From assembly GCF_902167145.1 (NCBI RefSeq), contig NC_050097.1:40594095-40658094 (forward strand): DNA of 64,000 nt. The letters run 5' to 3'. The notes beneath the pieces were generated by a model. It worked only from the letters and a program-made list of their open reading frames with translations. It had not been told where the DNA came from and did not search any database. Shown here one piece after another: positions 19,682 to 30,194 of this stretch. Origin of the DNA: Zea mays. Taxonomy: Eukaryota > Streptophyta > Magnoliopsida > Poales > Poaceae. A program made the translations under genes and the position numbers. The stretch's first letter is position 1; each line of letters opens with the position of its first letter.

Positions 19682-20821
19682 GACCAGGGCTGCCTTCGGT
19701 TATCCCTTGCTCTTTTGGTTGAACCCATTTCTTGGTCTTTTTATTAGCTAAGTGTGAACCTTTGGCACATGTAAAACTTATAGACTAGTGCAAACTAGTT
19801 AGTCCAATTATTTGTGTTGGGCAACTCAACCACCAAAATCAATTTAGGAACTAGGTGTAAGCCTAATTCCCTTTCAGCTGGCGACAAAGGTGATTCCTGA
19901 CCTTGCCATCTCTTAACTACTTTGCTGCTACTGAGCACATATATGAACTGCATGGTTCTCGGTGCGTACTGCATATTTTTGAATTGAACTGAAAGTGCCA
20001 TTATCCAACTGCGCAGAAGCACAACCTCCAAACAGAACAGCTAATATTTCACTAAGATAGGGCAGCAACCCCTTCTGTTATTGAATTCTTGCACATCATG
20101 CAACGTGTGTTCAATGTGAACATCCATGTGCTGGTGAGATCTGTGGGTAGCTGTAGTGTCCTCAACCTATGTATGGATTAGCATTGTAGAATTTGTCACC
20201 ATGTCAACATATTGATTACATGATTTTGTTAATTGGATTATGTCACACTTAGTGGAGGCAGGGGGCCTAAACCAGACAACATCTCATGAATCTATAGCTT
20301 TTAATAATCATCTATGTCAAGGCAGGTAGCAGTTCTTGGGTTAGCTTTGTAATGGGGAATATATGTATTTGCAGACATACTATGTCTTAACACTAAATTA
20401 ATTGAGCCATACTATTTTAACATCCTCCATTCCAAAGTTTTTCTTTATGTCTCCAGGCTAAATAGGTATGTGGCACTATTTGGTGAATTTAGTCATGTAA
20501 GTATTTTTTTCAGACAAATGACTGCCTGCCGAACTGCTACTTGCGCGACCTATAATGAGTATCATGAAGTAATTACTTTAAACCCATTCATGAGGAATTC
20601 CATGTTGCCTTGTTCTATAATGAGTATCATGAAGTAGCAATCAGCCTGTGTGGAGCTTTCTAATGCTTGAGCCATGTGTGGTGTTCGTTAACTTGTACTC
20701 TTCACTTGAATGCCATCCTTTGAAATGCTATTTATGTTTGCCTTTTGGCATATAGTTTTCCCATGCAAAGCATAGGGCTGCCCCGCACATCACTTTAATA
20801 GAATATGTTATTTTTTTCCAG

Positions 20822-21016
20822 GAAATGGAAGTAACAGAGCATAATTTAAAGACACAGCTTGAAAATGCTCTGAAGGAGCTAGAGGCTGCTCAACATAAAG
20901 CATCAACAACAACCTCTGGAACAGCTGAAAATGCTCTACTTGAAGCTAAGTCAGTGACTGATCTTAAATCTAAAGATTTGGAGGAGAAGGCTTTTGCGAA
21001 TCACTTGAAGCGTTAG
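20822..21016 (+). CDS. CACTA-A terminal exon, coiled-coil C-terminus
   Basis: A pyrimidine tract and AG (20812-20821) precede an exon that reads EMEVTEHNLKTQLENALKEL and runs 64 codons to TAG at 21014. The Leu/Glu-rich heptads suggest a coiled coil, common at the C-terminus of CACTA-encoded proteins. It is followed by the subterminal repeat region, as expected for the last exon of an element gene read toward this terminus. Earlier exons are not identified with confidence in 19877-20811, which looks intronic. Confidence 0.5.
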   Translation, partial: EMEVTEHNLKTQLENALKELEAAQHKASTTTSGTAENALLEAKSVTDLKSKDLEEKAFANHLKR

Positions 21017-21239
21017 TACTTTTGTGAATGATTTTGTAAAGTGTTTGCAAATATGTGCAAAACATAATAACATGTGTAGGTTTTGTGAATGATTTTGTTG
21101 TGGTGCTTGTTGATGGTTTATGTGATGTGGATCTATCATTGTGCAATACTAATTAAATTTGTATATCTATGTGATTATGTGTATACTTTTGTATATATAA
21201 CAGTTGTTGAATGCTAATTAATGGTATATTATCATTATT

Positions 21240-21530
21240 AACGACTATAACTAGGGGCAACTTTCTGTTGGTTGCTAAATGTATAGTATAACGACTCACG
21301 ATTGGTTGCTAAATCTATAGTACAACAACCCACAGTTGGTCGCTAAATATATAATATTAGCAACGGACGATCGGTCGCTAAAAAGATGTCGGTCGCTAAA
21401 GCCTTTAGCGACGGCACTTACAGCGACCATCCTTATGGGTCGCTAAAAGTTTTTAGCGACCAACCGTAGGTCGCTGAAGGCCGTTTTAGCAACCAACTGT
21501 AGGTCGCTGTAAGTGAACCGTCGTGTAGTG
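21240..21530. repeat. CACTA-A subterminal repeats and terminal inverted repeat
   Basis: About ten copies of a GGTCGCTAAA/GGTTGCTAAA-type decamer in direct and inverted orientation, then TIR CACTACACGACGG (minus strand) ending at 21530. In En/Spm-type elements such repeats bind the TnpA-type protein. Confidence 0.75.
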
Positions 21531-21999
21531 ATATATATCATTGAATAGATCTTGATTTTAGAGAATAATAAAATTAGTTTTATATTTTTCTAAGTTAAGA
21601 TGAATTTATTATGAATTTATAAAGATCAATTCAGATTTAATATTTTTGTCTAAAAAATACCAAAATCGTTACCGACAGCAAAGAACCAAATAAAATGAAA
21701 ACCATTTCCATTTTTTCTACCGATTTAATTTTTATATTTTCAGTAACTGTTCCTGTTTAACCCTAAATTTCGGTAAATTTTCGAAAATGAATCCTTATAC
21801 AAAAAAAATATTTCCTTTTTCACCGCTAGTAGCTAGCCTCGCCATACTATATATAAAGGAACTTGGGGTTTAGTAAACTGACTAAAGTAAAATGCGTGTT
21901 ACATTAAAGGTTTGAATATATCAATTACGACTATTGTATTGTGTAATTATAAAACAAATTACATTGATGAGAACTAAACAATAAGACAACTCTATTAAA
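21531..21999. other. A/T-rich flank with no gene
   Basis: No coding potential. 21690-21800 has TTTCGGTAAATTTTCG-like sequence faintly recalling hAT subterminal DNA, but no termini were found. Confidence 0.3.
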
Positions 22000-22199
22000 A
22001 GCCTTGTTTCCAAAACTAACGGGTAGTTACTAAAATTAGCTGAGAGGTTTAGAACTGGTCGACTCCAACTAATTATTAGCTACACCCCTCAAATAGCTAT
22101 TAATTGTTAGTTGCCTCAACCCAGCTAAGAACAACGAACAATTTATTAGTTGGCTAATAATTAGCTCTATATTAGCTCTATAGGTCTGGAACATGGCCT
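22000..22199. mobile_element. Possible MITE
   Basis: GCCTTGTTTCCAAAAC at the left and GGTCTGGAACATGGCC at the right are imperfect inverted repeats. The interior folds back (TAATTATTAGCT with AGCTAATAATTA-type arms). Flanking TAA/TTA is compatible with a Tourist-type target, but the ends are not clean. Confidence 0.35.
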
Positions 22200-22406
22200 A
22201 AGTCTAATTAGTTTTACAATTAGACCATATTTAATCATTTGTAATCGATATTCAAACATTCAATATGATATATTAGGTCGTGCTCAGCAACATATAATCG
22301 TGTAAAAACACTGTTCCACACTATAGATAGCATTGTTCACGGAGTGAAGCTTGAAATAAAAGGTGTGATAAAAAAATGGAATAGAGAGCTGTTGTATATG
22401 TAATTA

Positions 22407-22524
22407 GTCTTTGTTCGGTTAGGAGAGAATTGAGAGGGGTTGGGGGAGATATTAAACCCCTTCCTATTCAATTACAAATAGAGAGATTTAATCTACTTCA
22501 ACACACCTCTAACCGAATAAGGCT
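22407..22524. mobile_element. Tourist-like MITE (118 bp)
   Basis: Ends GTCTTTGTTCGGTTAG and CTAACCGAATAAGGCT are inverted repeats sharing a 9-bp core (TTCGGTTAG), flanked by TTA on both sides (22404-22406, 22525-22527). This fits PIF/Harbinger-type MITEs that are abundant near grass genes. It lies about 630 bp downstream of the zinc-finger stop codon. Confidence 0.6.
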
Positions 22525-22875
22525 TTAAGGAGAAACCGAACATTCTCCAAATAACCAACAGTCCAATCAAAATGTGTATAGGGGGCGTGGTTGGTTGCTA
22601 TGCCCGCGAGAGCTAGGCTCGCACCAGCCTGGGCGACCCGTGAACCTCCCTCCCCCGTCTCCCGCGTGCAGATAGAGATGTAAAAAAAATATCTGAGTTA
22701 GGCCCGCACATGTAGGCTACGTCCAAGCCGTGAAGGCTACCAATCACATACGCATACGCGGTTAATAACACATACCGCGGGCCTAGGCGCGACCAGCCGA
22801 GCAACTAATTACACCCTATACTGTGTTGAAAGGACCAGCGCACCGTGGACCGTCATCCGCCGTTGCGCGTTGGTA

Positions 22876-23036
22876 CCTTTGACACAACTCGGTGAACTAC
22901 TCACAAGACACAAAATGTAACATGAGAATTCAGAACATTTCACATGGTACATAACCAGACACTGAGACACTACTACGTGTTCCCAAGCAAGATCATCAGA
23001 CATAACTGGAAATGGAACCGTGACCTCCTAACATAC
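22876..23036. repeat. Zinc-finger gene 3' flank, copy 1
   Basis: This segment, starting CCTTTGACACAACTCGGTG and ending GTGACCTCCTAAC, is within the likely 3' UTR of the zinc-finger gene. It has a diverged second copy at 27981-28172 in the same orientation. Confidence 0.8.
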
Positions 23037-23159
23037 ACGGTACACTATACTAAGACAAAATGTAGTGATATCTCCTGTAAGTACTGCTTGCTTCGGCAGC
23101 GCGGATTTCAAAGCAGGCATATGCTAGCTGGTGGGGTGGATGGTGCTTGATGGTGATGG

Positions 23160-24614
23160 CTAGGGCTGATTGTTGTCCTGGAATTGCTCCTCCTTGGGCA
23201 GCTCATTCAGGTCGAAGTCCCGCAACTCAGGCTCAGGCTCAATCACTGGCGCAGGCGCAGGCAGCGCCGCTCTGGCCTGTTGCTTCTCCAGGGACCAGTG
23301 CTTCCGCTTGTGGCCGCCTAGCGCCTGGCCGGAGGAGAAGGTCTTTGTGCACTCGTCGCACTTGTGCGGAGCCGAGGTCTGCGGCGGCGTCGGCGCTCGC
23401 GCCGGTGGTGGCGGCTGGGCGTCCTGCCGCTCCTGCAACGCGCCGCCCTTGCCCGCGCCATCATCGCTGGCGGGGATGATGTCGACGTCGCCGTTGCCGG
23501 CGCTCTGGTCGCTATGCGCCAAGACGTCGGGCTTGATCATAGCGTGGGCCGCGGCGTGGTCGTCGTGCCGCGCGCTGGTGGTCTTGTTCTTGACGTGGCT
23601 GGCCATGTGGCCGCCTAGGGCTTGATGGGTGGAGAACGACTTGTGGCACGTCGGGCACGTGTGCATCTTGCCCGACGCCGGAGATGGTATGCGCCTCGCC
23701 GGTGGCGTTCGGACGGCGCCTTCCGGAGGTGGCGGCGACGTCGTCGATGCAGCGGTACGCCCGGGATTCCTGACCCAGCGCTTCTTGGGCTTCTTGTCGC
23801 CGGCGCCAGAGTTGAGGCTGGGGAAGATGGCCTTGTTCGCCGGAACCATGATAAGAACAGCTTCCACCAGGTCCGTGACATGTTTGGCTACCGACGTCTG
23901 GGACTCAGCGCTGAGCTCCAGGGCATTCTCCGGAGTCTGCTGCTGCATAAGCTCCTCGACAACCGACGTCGTCTGGATCTGGTGGCCAGAGACGGCGTAG
24001 GGGGAACGCACCGGTTCCACAGGCTGCTGCCGCTGCTGGGTTTCGGACGACGTGCGGCTCATCTCCAATAGGATCATCGCAGCCTCCTCCTCCATCGCAG
24101 CCTCCTCCTCCTCGCTGATGCTGCTCGCTTGCATCGGTGCCACGGACGTGCGCCCGCGCTTCGCCTTGGCTGGCCACTTGGTCTCGGCCTCCTCCCACGG
24201 CTGCTTCTGCACTGCCGACGCAGCAGCGGCCACCATGTTGATGGCCACTACAACAGACTCCTTCCGCGGAACCTTATTGGTCGGCTCGTTGTCTCCAGCC
24301 ACAGCCACGGCCACGGCCGCGGCGGCGCTGATCGTCGCCGGCGTCGGACGGGTGGCCCCCCTGTAGTCCCTATCCGGGTGTTGCCTAAGGTGCCCGCACA
24401 TGGCCTTCAACGACGGGAACCACTTGGGGCACTCGGGGCACTTGGTAGCGTTGCCGGTCGTTGTCCCCATCGACCGAGCAAGGCCACTGCCTTGGCCTTG
24501 GATCTTCAGCAGCGGAGCCTTCGGGGTGGCCTCCGGCTCGCCGTCTTCTCCGGCATGTACTGGAGCCGCCGCCTCAGCGGCCTGGAGCTGAAGCTGGAGC
24601 GCCCGTGAGTTCAT
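23160..24614 (-). CDS. C2H2 zinc-finger protein, ZAT-type, with EAR repressor motif
   Basis: An intact 484-residue single-exon frame from ATG 24614. Three C2H2 fingers: CPECPKWFPSLKAMCGHLRQH (about residues 59-79), CPTCHKSFSTHQALGGHMASH (320-340) and CDECTKTFSSGQALGGHKRKH (419-439). The last two carry the plant-specific QALGGH helix. The first keeps the Cys/His spacing but has AMCGH instead. The C-terminal DLNELP (468-473) is an EAR motif that recruits TOPLESS-type corepressors, so a nuclear transcriptional repressor is expected; relatives act in stress and development. Ala-, Glu- and Pro-rich linkers separate the fingers. Base composition is GC-rich, unlike the flanks. It is the only intact host gene I see. 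Related plant proteins are usually shorter or similar; the target genes cannot be inferred. Confidence 0.93.
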   Translation of the reverse strand: MNSRALQLQLQAAEAAAPVHAGEDGEPEATPKAPLLKIQGQGSGLARSMGTTTGNATKCPECPKWFPSLKAMCGHLRQHPDRDYRGATRPTPATISAAAAVAVAVAGDNEPTNKVPRKESVVVAINMVAAAASAVQKQPWEEAETKWPAKAKRGRTSVAPMQASSISEEEEAAMEEEAAMILLEMSRTSSETQQRQQPVEPVRSPYAVSGHQIQTTSVVEELMQQQTPENALELSAESQTSVAKHVTDLVEAVLIMVPANKAIFPSLNSGAGDKKPKKRWVRNPGRTAASTTSPPPPEGAVRTPPARRIPSPASGKMHTCPTCHKSFSTHQALGGHMASHVKNKTTSARHDDHAAAHAMIKPDVLAHSDQSAGNGDVDIIPASDDGAGKGGALQERQDAQPPPPARAPTPPQTSAPHKCDECTKTFSSGQALGGHKRKHWSLEKQQARAALPAPAPVIEPEPELRDFDLNELPKEEQFQDNNQP

Positions 24615-24825
24615 GATGAGGTCCGTCGTTGCTGATCAGAGCGAGAGTTGTGGTGCTAGCTGCTGCTGGATGGTGCTGGTGCGCAGGCAGGTGGCTGTAT
24701 CTGTTTCGATCGAGGCGCCGAGCAAATAGTAACCGAAATAGGAGTCTGCTGGAACTCAAAGGGTCCCCCGACCCTATCCCTATGCGTCTGATCTGACAGT
24801 AGTCCTTTAATTTCTCCTTTGTCAC

Positions 24826-26819
24826 CTGGATAAAAATAAAATAAAGTGAGCAAAACACACGAGACAGCCTAAGATAAATAGAATGAATTAAATACTAGCA
24901 GAAAGGCATAGTTAGTTTTTTGAGATGGTAGAAAAAAGGAAGCATAAAATAATAGGCAAGGTAAGTACTGTACTATACAAGTGCAACATTAATCTTTCCA
25001 ATTACAAAGCACCCAAAAGAAGAACCGAATTAAACCAGACAGTGAAGGCAACACATTGGTGCAATGCCAATGGTGTGGGGGATCAGTGAAAGTAGCCATA
25101 GGCCTATAGTAGGGACTAGCTAGGGAGGGAGGTAGCAGCTGCTGGCCTCACCAAAGAGAATGCAGTACAACTGTACAAACATCAAACGGTGTTTAGAAAA
25201 AGATGGAAATTCCATGTACTGGCTGACTACTGATGTGACAGGGGATCTTGCAGCCTTTGTATCCTCTTTTGTGCCAAAAGAGAACCAGAAGCCCGCCGGC
25301 CAGAGATAAGAACTAGTAGTACTTCTACTGCCTGCAGTGTACTCCTACTACTCCAGGCATGCAGCTACCACTGCCACCCCTGCAGGATTGGGGAAATAAA
25401 GAAGAGCTTGGACGATCGCATTATCGTTGCATAGCACCCTGCTGAAGTAGTAGAAAGTACTAGTAGCTAGTAGCACTACACTTGATGACAAAAATACCAT
25501 GCGTTCTGTTTAAATCCCTGGGCGAAAACGGCAAGCAATAAGGCAAGGATCATGCACGACTGGATCGTTTCCAAACGGGAGGAGATCCGTGAAGTGCGAA
25601 AAACAAGGAATGAAATATCCGTTGGCATGCAGAATGATGTGATCCCTGGTGATGACTAGCGTACGAAGTTGCATAAGATCATACCCATGACCTATAAAAA
25701 TGCGCTATAATTTAAAAATAAATATATTTTATAGGATTTAGGGCACCAACAAATCATTTCCCCTACGGCAGCAAAGCCTCAAATTTAGGTTATAGGTCAG
25801 CCTACTACGACCTAGTATATTTGGGGCACTTGATTAGCTACACTATAATTTGTTTACCAAATTTTGTAAAATAAGGCACTGGAGTAGTTTTCTCATTAGT
25901 AGAGTTTCATATTTCAATTTGGGTCACCAGCTTGAGATATTGTTGGAGATGATCTAAACAAGGGACGATCTATATATATGTAGGCGGTCCGGTGCTGACG
26001 GAGGAAATCAAGCGCCCGAGCAAGGAAAGAAAGAAATCATCTCCATGATGCATGTGCTGCATGCATTGCGACGGCTAGCTAGCTCCTCGGATGAAAAAAA
26101 TAAAGATAGAACAGCAGATGAGGAACAGGTGACTTAATTAGCTGTCTGGAACCAGAAATCCCAACTGCATCTCTGCAAAATAAAGGGGGAAAAAATGGAG
26201 CTGAAAAAGGAACCGATACCGGACTCAGCGGCGATCGACGACGACGACTGAAAAGAGGATAAAAGAAAAAAAAAATCTCGAGCTGCTCTACCTTCTCACC
26301 TCAGTAGTAGTAGTACGTACCTATCTAGAGCCATGTCTACAAGAGATCAGTAAAAATAGGAGCGGAGAGAAATTAAGAGAGGGGGCAGGAAAACGAGGAT
26401 CTCGCACAAGAAGAAGCTGACGACGGGAATATTGTAGGGCGAACGAACACAAATCAACAATCCACACAACAACAGAAGCGCAACGAAAGAAAATTAAACA
26501 AATCAATCCACCACAATAACGAAACGACGAACACGCACGAATGCATATATACAGCAGCGCGCAGCATAACATCCATAGCTAGCAGCCGGATCGCGGTTTC
26601 GTCGTCACTGCCGCCTCAGACCTCTCACGCGCCGCACTGCTAGCTTTTCCCGGCGAAAACCTAGCTAGCCCCGAGCTATACTATACCGGCCGGCGGGACG
26701 ACGACGACGAGGTTTCGATCGATTGCCGTCGGCGAGGTGGAAAGAGAGAGTAGTGTGGGAATAAGGTAGGAGGAAGGGGGGCGGTAGGTGAGGGAAGGGA
26801 AGGGATGGATTGATCTCAC
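24826..26819 (-). other. Predicted 5'-leader intron of the zinc-finger gene (1994 bp)
   Basis: On the minus strand, a good donor (AGAAGAG|GTGAGATC at 26820/26819) and an acceptor (TTTATCCAG|GTGACAAAG at 24826/24825) bracket a stretch without coding potential. The result is a leader exon near 26820-26890 joined to 24825-24615. 24870-26300 holds A/T-rich sequence, homopolymers and short repeats, but no gene. This is a prediction without transcript support. Confidence 0.45.
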
Positions 26820-26925
26820 CTCTTCTGGATGGAGATGAGCTGAAATCCGCTGGTTCGGTATGGTGTGGAGGAGCTTCCGTGGAGTAGAGAGGGAGCTGGC
26901 CGGGCTCTTCTCCTTCCTTATGTAA
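26820..26925 (-). promoter_or_regulatory. Candidate leader exon and promoter of the zinc-finger gene
   Basis: A pyrimidine-rich stretch (minus: CTCCCTCTCTACTCCAC) lies upstream of the predicted donor, and ACATAAGG at about 26915-26922 is a weak TATA-like match. CTGCAGGCGG lies just upstream. No stronger promoter is seen between here and the ATG. Confidence 0.35.
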
Positions 26926-26989
26926 CCGCCTGCAGGGGGGGAAGCCTCCGATTAAGCCTTCGGGCCTATCCTGGTAGTAGGCACTGGAC

Positions 26990-27738
26990 AAGCACACTGC
27001 GCCGCGTTTCGCGTTCGGCCGTGGATAGAACTGGACTGTGGATGGTCAGGGAACCGCTTGATATCGGAGCGAAAAACATGCAGCGCGCGCCTTCGCTGGT
27101 AATAACCTGATTAACCTCCGATCCATCAGGGAGGCGGCGCCAGACGGTAGCCATCCAATCGTCCAGGTTTCGAAAATCTAGCGTACAGAAGAAATCGGTT
27201 AGTCTCTCTCTGGGTACGAAAAATTATACGGAAGCTGCACTAGTATGTAAAGCAACCCGTACATGATAGTAGTTCTCTTATTATCTTCTTTCGAGCAGAT
27301 AACTGTTACCGTTAACCAGCAGTTTTTAGTCTTTAATCGGAACCCTAGGAACACCTACGGTCCTGGCAGCGACGGTCCTGAGATTTTAGAGGCCCGGAAC
27401 AAGTTTTAAAATAGAGGTTCTTCTAATTTTTTTTATATATGCATGTTACCAATATAAGCACTCAATGTACATCTAAAAAAATATTCATATCAAATAACAA
27501 ATAAATTTAAAAAGTATATATTATAATATTATACCTTAAAAGTTTCTTCTAACATGCTTAGATATGATCGAGATATGAATACATTGTGGTTGTTAACACT
27601 TCACCGCTCAACTAGTAGACCATAAATCGATAGTCTATCCAATATAAATATATATCTAGGGTTGGATCCTTTAAAAATCGAGAGCCTGAGGCGATCGCCC
27701 CGACCACCGCTCTAGAACATTTCTACACTATATATGGT
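26990..27738. other. Intergenic, no gene
   Basis: A/T-rich sequence. Two short GC-rich patches, GGCAGCGACGGTCCTGAG (27365) and GAGGCGATCGCCCCGACC (27689), look like a relic of a repeat but cannot be classified. Confidence 0.4.
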
Positions 27739-27851
27739 CTAGTTTGGCAACTTCATTACAAGGATTCTCATTTTCTAAAGAGAAAATGAACTAATTTTCC
27801 TTTTGAAAATGGAAATCTCTTGTAAAAAATAATATAAGGCTGCCAAACTAG
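27739..27851. mobile_element. Small MITE-like foldback (113 bp)
   Basis: CTAGTTTGGCAA at the left and CTGCCAAACTAG at the right form an 11-bp perfect inverted repeat. Inner arms also pair (TTCTCATTTTC with GAAAATGGAAA). No clear target duplication was identified, so the superfamily is open. Confidence 0.5.
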
Positions 27852-27980
27852 CTAGCTCTAAGATATTTTATTTTTTTACAGTTCTAATGATACATTTAGA
27901 AAAGGCCAAAACATATATACGAGTAATAAACTAGCTAGTGTTTGACCTTTAAATTCCTCACGCCACATCCATACTGCACG

Positions 27981-28172
27981 CCTTTGACACAACTCGGTGA
28001 ACTCCATGCAACCTGCAGGACATTCGTGTTTGGAGCCGACGGGGTACATGAGAGTTCAGAGCATTACACATGCTATACATAAACCAGATACCGAGACACG
28101 CCACTTCGTGTTCCGAAGCAAGATCACACAGAAATAGCTGGAAATAATGGAACCGTGACCTCCTAACGTACA
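27981..28172. repeat. Zinc-finger gene 3' flank, copy 2, truncated at CACTA-B
   Basis: It starts with the same 23 bp as 22876-22898, then aligns with gaps (CATGAGAgTTCAGAgCATT, AAGCAAGATCA, GGAACCGTGACCTCCTAAC) up to 28172. The CACTA-B terminus begins 20 bp later. The copy has a ~30-bp insertion relative to copy 1. Confidence 0.8.
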
Positions 28173-28192
28173 AGAGTTAATTAGTTGTGTGC

Positions 28193-28500
28193 CGCTACAC
28201 GGTAAAACATAACATTTTCGATGGCCAAAGTCGTCGGCAATAAGCACTAAGCCGTCGGAAATAAGGCCGAAGGCTTATCTCCGACGACACCCATCCCTCG
28301 GCCATAACAGGTCGGAAATAGCCTTATTTCCGCGGTAACGTTTTTAACGGTCGTTGGCGGGACCCACAGCGTTTATGTCCGACAGCCTAAGGAAACCGTT
28401 AGAGATAATGAAACCTTATGTCCGATGGCTTCCCGAGGCCGTCGGACATAATGAAACTTTATGTCCGATGGCTTCCTTAGGCCGTCGGACATGATGTATT
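28193..28500. repeat. CACTA-B subterminal repeat region
   Basis: Multiple copies of GTCGGACATAA/GTCGGAAATA in both orientations. Two near-identical long arms, at about 28423-28452 and 28458-28493, each read TTATGTCCGATGGCTTCC...GGCCGTCGGACAT and can fold back. Confidence 0.7.
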
Positions 28501-28793
28501 TCAGCGCTTGCAAAAGAACCTATTTTTTATAAATTCCTGACATTTACAGAGAAAAATCATAGATTTCATATATATACACAGATTTCATATACATCCACAT
28601 ATTCACAATCACAATTACATTCACAAAAATCAATTCACATAAGTATTCACATTCACAAACATATAGTCTCAAATAGTTGCAACAAGTCTTTTACATCAAC
28701 ATATAGTTCCAAATTAAACACCGATATAATTCGACACATAGTCTTTGACATGAACGGTGACATAGTTCCGAATCAAACATATTTTATGAATTG

Positions 28794-30144
28794 TCACTCA
28801 TATCCGTCACCTGGATGGTTCGAGTTATAGCCACTTCCTTCGGCTGAACTCTGGGTGTTGAAAATGTCGTTGACCCAAGAACTCGATGCGTCATCTTGAC
28901 CAGACACATCTCTAGGTGCGGCAACTGAAGCGGGAGGTGTCTGAAATCCCTATAACACACGCACATGAAATATTAACCACTAAATTTTTCATTTTAACAC
29001 ATAAGACATCTATGAACATGTCACACACGCATATATGTACATACAACAGGGAATTGTGACGGAGGCGGAGGTGGAGGCGACAACATTGGCATCGGCAGTG
29101 CAAAGTCCAGAGGCGACATCCCATATGTCGGCATCGGGACGCCCGCTTGTTGTGCTAGTTGCTACAAATTATATACAAGCCATTGTTGAGAAAATAAGGT
29201 ACACATCATGTGTTTTTAGTTGTTACGAATAAAATGTTACTTCAACTTACCGATAGTAGAGCTTGATTATGGGCCTGGAGGTTTGAATAATACTCGTCCT
29301 TCTTATTTTGGTACTCAGCTTGGTGCCTCTGGTAGTCCATTTTTTCCCTCAAAACCGATTGATGATACTCTGCCTGTTGACGCCACACTGCAATCTGTAT
29401 CTCTTGGGTGGATGATCGAGAATGGGACGACTGCAAAGACGAGGATGTGGAGTGTAGTCCAGAGCGTCTTAGCTCCCTAGAATCAATCGTAGAATCAAAA
29501 ATACCCAACCTACAAGAGTGAATCATGCACTTAGTAGAGTAAATCATGGACTCAGTTCAATCGCAAGCATATGAGAACAAATTCAAAATCCAAATCAAAT
29601 ACTCTCACCATCCATGGGCTTGTCCTCGTGCGCTAGCATATGCTGCCTGAGGGTCGATTGGCTGGCTCCTCCAATCGTAGTCCTGTCCATGGCGTTGAAC
29701 CATCTCCTGCCCATACGAAGCTTGGAGGCAAACATACCAAATATAAGTACATCACCAAGTTGATGCACAAACATATAATAGAGTACCAAAAACTCATTAG
29801 ACGGTCGGTGGCTGTCTGAGTGCATAAAACATCAGGATTCTGAGGATCAGAACCCCTATGCCCTTGCATATACACCTCCACATCCGTGGGTGTACGACCA
29901 GATTTGACTTCCTATACATACAAGTTAGAATGACACATTTCTATGTAATTCGAAGTTACAACATACTATGACATATCATTCGCTTAGCCAAGCGCACATG
30001 CCCAAAGCCACCGTAGTTGTGGAACGACTCAGTACCACGGTTTCCCCTATTCCTTTCGGAAATGGCACGAAACTCAGGGGAAGCCCACCACCTGCACAAG
30101 GCCGGATAACCCTCTGATCGGGTGGCCATCCACGGCATAAACAC
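28794..30144 (-). pseudogene. CACTA-B Ptta/En/Spm-type protein (3' exons)
   Basis: Exons are readable on the minus strand. About 30144-29980 encodes VFMPWMATRSEGYPALCRWW and RAISERNRGNRGTESFHNYG, typical of Transposase_24 (PF03004). 29911 to about 29828 encodes EVYMQGHRGSDPQNP. About 29720-29607 encodes YGQEMVQRHGQDYDW. About 29520-29250 is a Gln-rich coiled coil (RQQAEYHQSVLREKMDYQRH). About 29160-29045 is Pro-rich (LPMPMLSPPPPPPSQFP). About 28955-28794 is the C-terminus, ending DGYE and TGA at 28794. The coding blocks show no obvious stop, but upstream exons are separated by copia B, so the gene is broken here. Its likely role is binding or mobilising CACTA ends. Confidence 0.72.
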
Positions 30145-30194
30145 CTACATGAAATGATTTTCAATCAAGCAAATAGATGGAATAACATGTACCA

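Larger units (their letters stand above)
1..19876 (-). mobile_element. Copia LTR retrotransposon A (Opie/Ji type, SIRE/Maximus lineage), 3' side cut by the window edge
   Basis: Read on the minus strand, the 5' LTR starts at 19876 (TGAAAGGG) and ends at 4268. It is followed by a tRNA-Met-type primer site, a long gag, a DSG protease motif and an integrase. The internal domain leaves the window at position 1, so RT, RNase H and the 3' LTR are not visible. The LTR is interrupted by the Grande-like element at 4624-18928. Removing that insertion and one TSD copy leaves an LTR of 356 + 943 = 1299 bp, the expected size for Opie/Ji. The gag and pol frames are broken, so this copy is dead. The family name is inferred from gag style and the CCGGAC palindromes in the LTR; Opie and Ji cannot be separated by eye. 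Confidence 0.88.
18934..19876 (-). repeat. 5' LTR of copia A, 5' segment
   Basis: These 943 bp complete the LTR that breaks at 4623. The junction is exact: AGTAT is present on both sides of the nested element (4619-4623 and 18929-18933). The segment begins TGAAAGGG on the minus strand at 19876. It holds the LTR promoter and clustered CCGGAC palindromes. Confidence 0.85.
19877..21530 (+). mobile_element. CACTA-A transposon, right-hand end
   Basis: The end ...CCGTCGTGTAGTG at 21530 is CACTACACGACGG when read inward, a CACTA terminus. Inside it, 21280-21520 holds many copies of GGTCGCTAAA / TTTAGCGACC in both orientations, the subterminal repeats of this superfamily. The left part was separated by the insertion of copia A at 19876 and is outside the window. 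Confidence 0.75.
28193..30194 (-). mobile_element. CACTA-B transposon, one end with transposase-gene exons
   Basis: The left terminus is probably CGCTACACGG at 28193 (one change from CACTACACGG). It is followed by subterminal repeats of the type CCGTCGGACATAA / TTATGTCCGATGG (28225-28500). Inside are minus-strand exons of a Ptta/En/Spm-type protein. Copia B inserted at 30195 inside an intron of that gene; the rest of CACTA-B must lie right of the window. Confidence 0.75.

Noticed and set aside
21690..21800. Possible Ac/Ds-like subterminal sequence (TTTCGGTAAATTTTCG and similar)
   Set aside because: No CAGGGATGAA-type terminus or 8-bp target duplication was found nearby.
23364..24608. Plus-strand frames opposite the zinc-finger gene (up to 159 codons)
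   Set aside because: Antisense shadows of a GC-rich coding region; no domain and no start context.
26321..26572. 83-codon minus-strand frame in the zinc-finger upstream region
   Set aside because: Cys/Leu/Arg-rich translation of non-coding DNA inside the predicted intron; no motif.
27360..27720. Possible relic of a hAT or other transposon (GC-rich patches in A/T-rich DNA)
   Set aside because: No termini, no coding similarity that could be defended.
29035..29232. Plus-strand frames in CACTA-B
   Set aside because: Opposite strand of the readable transposase exons.
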